This document shows, in pieces, positions 56,051 to 64,000 of a DNA stretch of 64,000 nt. The position numbers and the translations under genes were made by a program. Numbering within the stretch: the first letter of the stretch is position 1; each line of letters starts with the position of its first letter. The stretch lies in assembly GCA_905178155.1 (NCBI GenBank), contig CAJINV010000002.1, forward strand, positions 1,828,922 through 1,892,921. Direction: 5' to 3'. This DNA comes from Amoebophrya sp. A120 (taxonomy: Eukaryota; Sar; Dinophyceae; Syndiniales; Amoebophryaceae). A model generated the notes under the pieces. It did no database searches. It saw nothing but the letters and a program-made list of their open reading frames with translations, and was not told where the DNA came from.

Positions 56051-59000
56051 CTATTTCTTAACTATGAATTGCAAAAATGTCTGGGTCTGGAAGATTCCAA
56101 CTTGTCATGGTAAATCTGAAGCGTGCGAAAATCTGTGTTGCATGAGTGCCAAAAGCTGTACACTTTTGACCAAGTTGGAGGGGGGTTTCTCATGCAGGAT
56201 AGGCATGACAGAGACATCGCAGAGTCTGTCATGCTAAGTCCCGCATTCCAGACCTCACGGGTCATGGAAAATCTGCATGACAACTCTACACTTTTCCAGA
56301 CCCAGACACTTTTGCATTTGATATTAATTGTAAAAAAAAGCTCCGACCACATGTTCCAACTCCACTCCCCCCGCTCCACTTCCCCATTCATAAACATGAT
56401 TGCTCCGCTCTGCACCGCGAGGAAGAAGTTCATCTCCAATAAGGCTTGCTCTGCCCGTTCTAAAAACGCCTCGCACTGCTCGTTCACACCGAAAAGTTTA
56501 AACCAGTTGAACCTTTGGTAAACCATTTGTCCCAGGAAAACTGGCTTCGAACAGAGGAAGGGGAGAATGCGTGGCTTCGCGAGGAAGCTTTTGGCGCGAG
56601 CAGCAAGGCCCGATTGAGAAGTTGCTGCCCCGGTGGAAAAAGCTCGGTCCGGGGTGGTTCTTGTGCCGGTTAAGTACTGTAAGCCCGGCACGGTTTGTTC
56701 AAGAATCGACGGATCCTTCGGAAACACTCGCATGTGTGGAAGCACCGTCCCGGCACCGTTCGCGGCCGCGGAGGAAAGCGACGTTTGCATCCCCTTGCCG
56801 GCTATTACGTCAGCCACCGTATTGTCGCTCGGTACCTCAATGATGCCGTCCCCCAGGCCCACCTGAAGTTGGTACTTGACAGGAGCACTGTGCAGCTTGT
56901 AAAACTGCACATCCAGAATTCTGTACTGCTTCTTCTTGTTTTTCCCGATGTTCATCGGCTGATGTCTCATCCCAGTAGGCTCATCATCTTTAGTACCATC
57001 GGACGAGCTGCCAGAATTGTCGACTTGCGATGTCGTGGTCGGGAGCTGCGACTTTACCTCGTCTTCCACAAGAGTGGTCCACTCCCGCAAGTTTTGAATC
57101 TGTCGCGCTTTATCCGAGTGTTCATTTACTTCTGAAATCCGTATTAAAAGCTTTTGAAAATCCTCAAACGTGTCAAAGGTGTCCGAGGTCATCATCCTCG
57201 TGCCGGCAAGATGAACTCCTGCATGATCTTCCGCATGATGTGCAGCTTGTGGCCCTGGCCGCCCAACAACTCCTGCATTAGAATTCAGCACTTTCTTCGG
57301 GGCGGGTTTTTGTAGTATGAAGCGGATGTGCGGAAAATTCATCTCCAGCTGTAGGTCTGTAACGAAGTTTTTCGCCTCGGTCATACTTTCGACAGACGTG
57401 GAAAAATGAAAATGTCCGTGGCTTTTTTTCGCAGTGCGCAGCGGGCCTCCACCAGTTGCGCTTGATGAAGACGATGCGCTAGCACAAGTACTGGCAGTAG
57501 ACACATCAATATGGTCGTGACCCCGTCCACCCCGTCCCGGGACGAAGAGTTCCCCCGTTAGGGCATTCGAGAGGCGGATGACCACCTCCACGTCGGCCTC
57601 GGCTCGTGCTGCAGGATGATTTTGATGTTCTTGCGAAGAAGATGAAGATGAGGTAGAGGTAGAGCTACTTCTGGAGCTGCTTCCACTTCCCCTTTCTCGC
57701 CGCGGGGTTCTGGTTCTGGATTTTTTCTTCCTGTAATTTCTTGCACGAGGGGTAGTTGTAGTTAAGCCTGCTCGCCTTGATGACGACGCCCCCAACGCCA
57801 TTAACTCGAGCACGCTCGAAAACTTCGCTTTCCGGTCCTGCGCTTCCAGGAGCCGCGCTGCTTCGGCTTCCGCCTGCAAAACGGCATCACGCTCCGCAAA
57901 CTCCCGCTGCAAATACGCCCCGAACTCTCGTCGATGATTATCTCGAATTTGCTCGAAGTCGTTTTCTATGCATTGCAAATATGCCTGGGTCTGGAAGAGT
58001 GTAAACTTGTCATGCAGGAGGTTTTCCATGGCCCTTGAGGTCTGGAATGCGGGACCTGGCATGACAGAGTCTGTGAGGTCCCTATCATGCCTATCCTGCA
58101 TGAGAAACTCCCTCCCATCTTGGTCGAAAGTGGACAGCTTTTGGTACTCACGCAACACAGATTTTTGCATGGTTCGGATTTAGCATGACAAGTTCCAACC
58201 TTCCAGAGGACCCAGACCTATTTGCAATCCATATTTTCGATGGCCTCCGGACGAGGACCTCCTTGCGGCCCATCAAACTCAGCCATGTCGCGCTGGATTT
58301 CTTCGAGTTCTGCCGCGTTAGGTCGTTGTCGAACTTCTTCTTGCTGCAACCGATCATACGGTTGTTGGTCCTCATTGAACTGAGCAAGAATCGGCTGTAT
58401 TTGCTCGATTTCTGCCGCGTTAGGTTGTCGCACTTCTTCTTCTTCTTGTTCCCCCAGTTGCTCCCAGTCCTCGGCCGCCTCCATGTCGGCTATGAAATGC
58501 AAAAGTGTCTGGGTCTGGAAGAAGACAAACTTGTGATGCGCATTTCACAACACATAAAAATCTCTCATGCATAGGTAGCAAAAGTTGCCCACTTTCTGGC
58601 CCTAAAGTGGGGCATTTGTCATGCGGATTCGGCATTGCGGAAGCTTCTCGAAACGTGTGATGCTAGAGCTTCCATGCCAGACCTTCTGTGTCATGCAAAA
58701 ACAGCATGAGTTTTCCAGACCCAGACATTTTTACATTTGATATCGACATCTTCTTCGCCATCCACCGCGCGGTCCTGCTCTAAGTGGCCGCGTCCTCGAG
58801 CACGACCTCCATCATCTCTGGGAACGAGAGGACCAAGAGCAGCAGCATCTTCACCAACATCGTGGTCCTCCATGTGGACGAGAGGACCACCACCAACACC
58901 GGCCGAAAGCGCGGGAAGAACGGCCCGGAATGGAAGGACCAGGGACAAAAGTACTCCAGTAGAGAAGCAGGATTTTAGCCCCCATGATCCTGCGAACAAG

Positions 59001-59071
59001 GTCCGTGGTGTGGTCGTTCCAGGTAGCAGCGCGGCCGCAGGAGCTGGTGACCCCATTTTTATCTTAGTCAT
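56051..59071 (-). CDS. Unknown protein with hydrophobic leader, coiled coil and Ser-rich region
   Basis: Exons 58743-59071, 58234-58490, 56324-57966 and 56051-56062; 741 codons; three A introners. Residues about 35-58 are hydrophobic (signal anchor or peptide). An acidic part holds two copies of a roughly 27-residue unit with RPNAAELEEIQ. Then a helical stretch REFGAYLQREFAERDAVLQ, a Ser/Arg-rich low-complexity block, and a C-terminal part with YRILDVQFYKL, YQLQVGLGDGIIEVP and RFNWFKLFGVNEQCEAFLER that looks folded. Not recognised. The last exon encodes only four codons (the last sense codons and the stop), so the exact end is less sure than the rest. Confidence 0.75.
56063..56323. mobile_element. 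Introner family A near the end of the unknown gene at 56-59 kb
   Basis: 261 nt; flanks ttaac/ttaat, one mismatch. Joins LFFTI to KK and the stop. Confidence 0.85.
57967..58233. mobile_element. Introner family A in the unknown gene at 56-59 kb
   Basis: 267 nt; flanking repeat ttttc, exact. Joins EAIEN to DFEQI. Confidence 0.9.
58491..58742. mobile_element. Introner family A in the unknown gene at 56-59 kb
   Basis: 252 nt; flanks tcggc/tcgac, one mismatch. Joins EEDVD to MEAAE. Confidence 0.88.
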
Positions 59072-59814
59072 GATATTATACAAGTATAATGATAGATTGT
59101 GTAACTCGGCTGTAGTCCGTAGTCGTGGCAAGCGTAAATACTGGTTAGTTTGCGGTTTCTTGAATAGATTCAAAAAGAAGGAGGCTTTTGTACTGTCAGT
59201 GTTTCTGCACAAGAAAAAATATTCTGTATCATGAGCAAAAGAATTCGGTTAAAAGTTCTATATGAGCAAAACGTAAAGGCCTACAACATGTGCAAGCTCT
59301 ACTTACTCTAGCAAAAATTCAGTCGATAAACAACGAGGCGCCGCTGAAGATCTGGATCGGCCAAGAAGGAGCGCATTTCATAAAAGGTGTTTGCGAAAGT
59401 TGTCTTGATGTGCGTGAATACAAATGCCGTGTCTTTAATACTTCTTCTACATGATGATCACGATCCAAAGTGGACTGCTACAGCTGTGCTGGATCGACTT
59501 TGCTATATCGGATGAGCCTTTTATTTTTTTAGACTGCAAAAATCACACTCTACTTTTTCGGAGAGCAACAGCTCCGGCTGATCTTTTATAGGCAATTCCT
59601 GATCAGGCAGCTCCGCGAACAACAACAAATTCGATTTCTATTCTGTCGTGAGAGGATTTTTACGGGACGAAATAAAGCGTCGTCGACCTCACCGTCGTGT
59701 GCTGCTTTGATCACCAACAAAAACAATGGCAGTATTCCAACATTGTTCATCGCAAAATAAAGTGTCGCTCATTCTTTCAATCATCGTTTTTTTAAAACCG
59801 GCAATTCGCTATTT
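59072..59814. other. Intergenic between the methyltransferase and the unknown gene
   Basis: No supported gene or repeat. Confidence 0.55.
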
Positions 59815-62127
59815 TCAACTTTTCCGAAACACCGCCTGTAACCACATCCTGCGCATGACTTTGTTCTCCTTTCGGTTCGTGATCTCGCGGCAGACTATCT
59901 TGTGCTCCAGAAGACCATCATCTTCGGAAGACGAATTCTGGCCTACTGCGAACCCCAGCTCTTTCGTGAAGATTTTCCTCTCCAGCTCCTTATTTTCGTA
60001 GTCGAAAAAGTAAGCCAGAGTGCCGTCATGGCGTTTGTAAAGGGCTTGGTGATTTTTAGCTTGTTCATGAACCACTCCAGAAGTTGTGTTGGCAGGAGGT
60101 TGAGCAGCTCCTCTGTAGCGTGCTTCCGCAGATTCTGCATGATATTCTTCACCGCCAGAAACGGAGACCGGAGAAGCAGCTGTAGTTGCATACTCATTCG
60201 CACCACAAGTGCCATCTGGCTTGCAAGCAGTCGCGGCTTTATTTTCCTCCTCGTTCTTCCTATCCGCTGCTAACATCAGACAGGGTTTGTGCAACGGATG
60301 CTGAAATCTCATTTCCGCCCAGTCAAATTTTGCGTAGTCCCGAAACAGTAGCAAGCCCGTTTTTGGTTTCAGCAATTTCGCGATCAGTTTCGCGACATTT
60401 TGCTGTTTTTTCGGCTCAATCGCGGACAAAACGAAGAGGAGGAGCACCGCGTCACATTTACCGAAATAGGGGGCGAGGGGGTGAGGGTGAGAGTGCTTTC
60501 CGTCCTGATTTATCTGTGTTTGATTTTGTTCTACGGCACCTTGTTTCTTGTCCTCCGGTTCCATCTCGCTCGTGGCATCGAGGACCATGGTCTCGATAAC
60601 AGTGTCTCTTTTCGGATGGTCTTCTAGTTTTTCATTCAGCAATTTTATTGCCACCTTGCTGTGGTCGCAGGCGACGAAATTCCAGAAGTTCTCCCTGGGA
60701 TGGATCATTTGTGTTGCAAAACCTGTGGGACTTTCTACTTTTTCATCACCGTTCAGGAGCTCCATCAGGGGTAGAATGCTGTTTCCCACACCGCACCCGA
60801 TTTCCAGCAGAAGTTTTGGCTTTTCCTCTTGCGGGGCTGCTATACCATGAGAAGGCAATATTTTGTCGTCTTGCAAATATGGCTCGACGAACTCTTTCCC
60901 GAGATAGTGCCGGTCCTTGAAGAAGTTCACCGTATTGTTTTTGTAGAAAATATCCCACTGCTTGGCCTGTTGTCTCAACAATTGGTCGCGGAGGAACGGT
61001 TTCACCGGTTTCTGCTGATAGGAAGAGGATTTCGGATTTGATGTTCCACTCATTTCACTCGTGTAGGATTTGTAGTCCTGTTTCCAACTCTCCGGCACGG
61101 TCTCATGGACGATGACGCGTTCGCGGGCGGCCTGTTCTTCGACGGCATCTTCCTGCGGGTCATCTGGCAACAAACAGCTCTCATCGGTCGCTTGCGCGGC
61201 CTTGATTACGTGGCTTGCCGGCGAATTCGGATTTGTACTACTCGCCGCAGTACTCTGACGGCTTGGCGACCAGGATGAAGTTGTGGTGGAACAAGGAGAA
61301 AAAATGGTTGCGCTTGAACTATTTAGAGGCCCTGTCCCCATTTTTACGGGCGATTTAATATTTTCTTCTGTTGCGGTGCTGCGCGACGTCGTGCTGTGCA
61401 CTCTTTCACCTCGGCTGCTATTCCTGTTCTTTTCCATCTCTCGTCTTGGGTCTGGCAACAAGGACGAGGACTCCGCTTTTTCCTCCAGCATCGTGGAGAT
61501 CTTCATTTCGCTTTGTCGCTGCAACCGTTCTGTTTCTACCACCACATTGTCCCTCTCTACTTGCTCCTTGTGTTTCTTCCATTCCGTTCGCGTTTTCTCG
61601 TCGAGAAACGAATTTTCGAGTAATTTCTCCCGACCTCCTTCCGCTAAGTTTCCATTCAGCTCCGCGGCATGTTGCGCGACTTTGCGTTGCATGGTTTCAG
61701 CGAACATACTATACTGGAGCTGCGCGGTTCGGAAGCCGGTGATTCTCCTTTGCAGAATATGCTGCTTCCACCGGTAAATTGAGGGGAGGAAGGTTTCGCT
61801 GCACTGACAAGCGAGTTTTTTGGTTTGCTCATCTACGTTCGCTGTAGCAAAGCATGCCAAGCTCGGTCCGTCGTTGAAGAGAAGGTCGAAAAGGATTTTG
61901 TCCGGGAGGGGAATTGTATTTTGCTCGCCAGGTCGTGTTACATCTTGGTGAGGTTGTGCTTGTGCTACATGTTCACCTTCACATGCAGCGGTAGTCGCTT
62001 CCTTGGTGAGGTACGAATGCTCAGAAAGCCAAGTATCCAATTCGTGAATATCTGTCGACGTCCACGTTGGCAGGCCATGCTGCGAAGACGAAGTGCGTAT
62101 CCGATCCGCCATCTTGCTGAAGAGCAC
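59815..62127 (-). CDS. tRNA N3-methylcytidine methyltransferase, METTL2/6/8 family
   Basis: Single exon, 770 codons. The C-terminal half has the family marks in order: WDIFYKNN (391-398), FFKDRHYLGKEF, SAM motif I LEIGCGVGNS (441-450), ACDHSKVAIKLL, motif DAVLLLFVLSAIEP, GLLLFRDYAKFDWAEMRF and YKRHDGTLAYFFDY. The enzyme transfers a methyl group from SAM to C32 of some tRNAs in the anticodon loop. Family members usually have 280-380 residues; the extra N-terminal 380 or so is polar, in part helical and Glu-rich, of unknown role. An insertion rich in Glu, Ala and Cys splits the domain before YKRHDG. A later Met (residue 6) could be the start. It carries no intron of either type. Confidence 0.92.
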   Translation of the reverse strand: MLFSKMADRIRTSSSQHGLPTWTSTDIHELDTWLSEHSYLTKEATTAACEGEHVAQAQPHQDVTRPGEQNTIPLPDKILFDLLFNDGPSLACFATANVDEQTKKLACQCSETFLPSIYRWKQHILQRRITGFRTAQLQYSMFAETMQRKVAQHAAELNGNLAEGGREKLLENSFLDEKTRTEWKKHKEQVERDNVVVETERLQRQSEMKISTMLEEKAESSSLLPDPRREMEKNRNSSRGERVHSTTSRSTATEENIKSPVKMGTGPLNSSSATIFSPCSTTTSSWSPSRQSTAASSTNPNSPASHVIKAAQATDESCLLPDDPQEDAVEEQAARERVIVHETVPESWKQDYKSYTSEMSGTSNPKSSSYQQKPVKPFLRDQLLRQQAKQWDIFYKNNTVNFFKDRHYLGKEFVEPYLQDDKILPSHGIAAPQEEKPKLLLEIGCGVGNSILPLMELLNGDEKVESPTGFATQMIHPRENFWNFVACDHSKVAIKLLNEKLEDHPKRDTVIETMVLDATSEMEPEDKKQGAVEQNQTQINQDGKHSHPHPLAPYFGKCDAVLLLFVLSAIEPKKQQNVAKLIAKLLKPKTGLLLFRDYAKFDWAEMRFQHPLHKPCLMLAADRKNEEENKAATACKPDGTCGANEYATTAASPVSVSGGEEYHAESAEARYRGAAQPPANTTSGVVHEQAKNHQALYKRHDGTLAYFFDYENKELERKIFTKELGFAVGQNSSSEDDGLLEHKIVCREITNRKENKVMRRMWLQAVFRKS

Positions 62128-62996
62128 ACTAGGCCGAGGAACCTGATAGTTCGTTGCTCAAGAAAAAACTTGGAAGAGAAGCGTATAGAGACCACGAACG
62201 GTTTGAAATCATGTAGGGTATTATTTTATCTTTATACTCCTCGGTATCGTTATTCGTCGAAAAAAAAAGTCGCTAATACTACTGCTTGTCCGTAACCAGA
62301 GAGAAATAGAGCCTGCATAGGGGTTTGTCGTGATCGAAAATAGAATCATCGCGGCTACTTAGCATGCAGCTAAGCTTCCGGAGCATGTTCGCTTTGAAAT
62401 GGATTTGCTTCTGCGCAGGTTGCATGGGATCGTCAGAGATCATTCCTCTCGTGGTGTTTGGATCGATAGTAAACCCAAGAATTTGATCGATTTCTCTATG
62501 ATTTTTTCGGGAACCTTTTCACTGTTTGTACTTGAACTTGTGCTCCGGGAGTGAACAGTGGTTTGCTTTTGGAATGTGGATGAAACGACTAATGCCATCC
62601 TACCAACGCATCTCTACGAATGATGTCAACGTGCGAAAGAGCGCCTCAGACCAAGCTGAAGGTGGCGCGCAAAATTTCTACTAGATGAGGCACATCAGTC
62701 ATCTTCTCGCATCTTTTGCATTTCGCGGAAATCTTCTACATTTATGTTTTTTTTGCAGTGAAAGCAGACAAAAGAACTATTTTGGGCTGATCATGATTGA
62801 GATGATGAGAAACTTACCTTGTATAAGCGCTTATGTTGCGGAGATCGTCAGGCTGCAACGGGTGTTTTTGAAGTGTCAAACGCTAACATCTAGGAACTGT
62901 ATTCTTTTGTTACATGGCTAATCAGGACCATCCTGTTCCTGTGGGCATTTCGCAAACACAACACACAGAGTTCTTCATTCCTCCTTGATAGATCAT
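62128..62996. other. Intergenic between the Ser-rich gene and the methyltransferase
   Basis: No supported gene or repeat. Confidence 0.55.
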
Positions 62997-64000
62997 TCAT
63001 TCTTCTAGAACATACTCCTTAATTTCCTTCGACGATCCGCCCAGTTTCGCAGTCGCAAGGCTGTTCTGAATCTCTCCTGCCCCACCAGTTGAAGCAGCTG
63101 CTGCGCCACTGGTTATTTTTCTCGTGGTTGATTCTCCTTTTGATCCTGAGGAAGAAGATGCAGCTGCAGCAGCCGCAGTACTAGAACTGCTTTTTCTCCG
63201 TCCACGCAGGGTTGACGTGGATGCACCTCCTCCGGACGGTGCGCTTGTCGAGCTGCTAGAAGAACTACTTGACGACATAAACGGCATCGTCGACATCGGT
63301 GGCGTGGTTGTCGGCCCCGAGGGTAAGGAACGCCCCATACTGTACGGCTGCGAGTCTTCTTCATCGTCATCATCCCTTCTCGGTTTCTGCCCCGGATACC
63401 TCCGTAATCCCACGTCCATGGGGCTCTCAAACGCCCGCATACAGCCGATGTAGATGGACTGCACTTGGGCGGCTTTTTGGGCGATTGTTAGGTGTTTTTC
63501 TGGTGGTGCTCCTGCGGTAGAGGACGAGGAGGAAGTAGAAGACCCCGAGCTGCTTGCAGTTGTGGTCTTCGATGGAAGAATAGACGTCGACGCTGCGGCA
63601 GATGTTGGGGGAGTTTGTCCACCTTGGGTAGAGCCAGATGAGGAACTAGAAGCAGACTGATGTTCATTTCCTGCAGCATCTGTTGTCCTACCAGCAGTCT
63701 TAGGCAGCTCTTCGCCACTTGCTGGAAACAAACTCAAAGCGTCGACCAGCCGATTTCTCACCACTTCTCCTGGTTGGGCCCCGCGTGACGATCCACCAGC
63801 ACCTTGAGATGAAAATGTGTCATCGCATTCCGGGATGGCGCCGAGTGCTGTCGCAAAGTCTATTCCGCTGCGATTTTGATAGCCTGATGAGGAGGAGCTA
63901 CTTCTAGAGGAAGAAGATGTTGAAAAGCTGCTACAATTCGGATGCTGTGGTAACACGCCAGATGACGAGGACGAGCTACTGCTACTACTACTTCCACTGC
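62997..64000 (-). CDS. Ser-rich low-complexity protein, 5' part beyond the window
   Basis: Open to the right edge; the visible 335 or so codons form the C-terminus. Long Ser runs alternate with short ordinary stretches; the most structured is EKHLTIAQKAAQVQSIYIGC followed by MRAFESPMDVGLRRYPGQKP and an Asp/Glu run. It ends ...SSKEIKEYVLEE. Not recognised. Low complexity weakens the call, but the frame stays open for a kilobase with a clear non-repetitive core, which favours a real gene. Confidence 0.65.
   Translation of the reverse strand, partial: SGSSSSSSSSSSSGVLPQHPNCSSFSTSSSSRSSSSSSGYQNRSGIDFATALGAIPECDDTFSSQGAGGSSRGAQPGEVVRNRLVDALSLFPASGEELPKTAGRTTDAAGNEHQSASSSSSGSTQGGQTPPTSAAASTSILPSKTTTASSSGSSTSSSSSTAGAPPEKHLTIAQKAAQVQSIYIGCMRAFESPMDVGLRRYPGQKPRRDDDDEEDSQPYSMGRSLPSGPTTTPPMSTMPFMSSSSSSSSSTSAPSGGGASTSTLRGRRKSSSSTAAAAAASSSSGSKGESTTRKITSGAAAASTGGAGEIQNSLATAKLGGSSKEIKEYVLEE

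Noticed and set aside
1-64000. Dinoflagellate spliced-leader sequence, tRNA or rRNA genes
   Set aside because: I looked for the leader and for tRNA-like arms by eye and saw no convincing match; a covariance search could still find one.

Overview
The window is nuclear DNA of a protist, most likely an alveolate close to parasitic dinoflagellates (Syndiniales, Amoebophrya-like). Evidence: every gene I can support lies on the minus strand; proteins are rich in Ser/Thr-type low complexity; a flagellar kinesin-2 motor is present; and most introns are short inverted-repeat elements lacking GT-AG ends, as reported for Amoebophrya introner elements. The taxon is an inference, and I found no spliced-leader sequence.

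Right to left, in the direction of transcription: a Ser-rich protein cut by the right edge (62997-64000); an intron-less METTL2/6/8-type tRNA m3C methyltransferase (59815-62127); an unknown protein (56051-59071); an EF-hand plus multi-membrane-span protein (50389-54591); a small unknown gene (48587-49673); two related unknown genes DUP2 (44950-47780) and DUP1 (42754-43539); a protein with a mitochondrial-like leader (38203-41611); a family of four related two-span membrane proteins, MP4 (30852-37382), MP3 (26989-28763), MP2 (22362-25393) and MP1 (14221-18416), with a CCCH zinc-finger gene (29812-30084) between MP4 and MP3; a short acidic membrane protein (11079-12625); and a kinesin-2 heavy chain (70-9541). 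MP1/MP2 and MP3/MP4 form two pairs. The intervals between genes hold no gene I can support; 18.4-22.4 kb is rich in repeats.

The main discovery is the intron system. I resolved 62 introns. Nine are ordinary: 105-186 nt, GTA...AG. The other 53 are introner elements. They fall into ten families (A to I and K) by terminal inverted repeat, yet all share three things: they begin TAT and end ATA (few exceptions), they are flanked by a 5-bp direct repeat (39 exact, 11 with one mismatch, 3 more eroded), and they contain several copies of a TTGTNATGC box in both orientations. Removing each element plus one copy of its 5-bp repeat restores an open frame: all eleven introner-bearing gene models come out as exact multiples of three. 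Comparison of paralogs shows that none of these introns is shared, so they were gained after the duplications. Three introners have themselves been invaded: by a 696-bp inverted-repeat element, a 1.9-kb poly(A)-tailed retrocopy and a 5.3-kb element with a (CAA)n tail.
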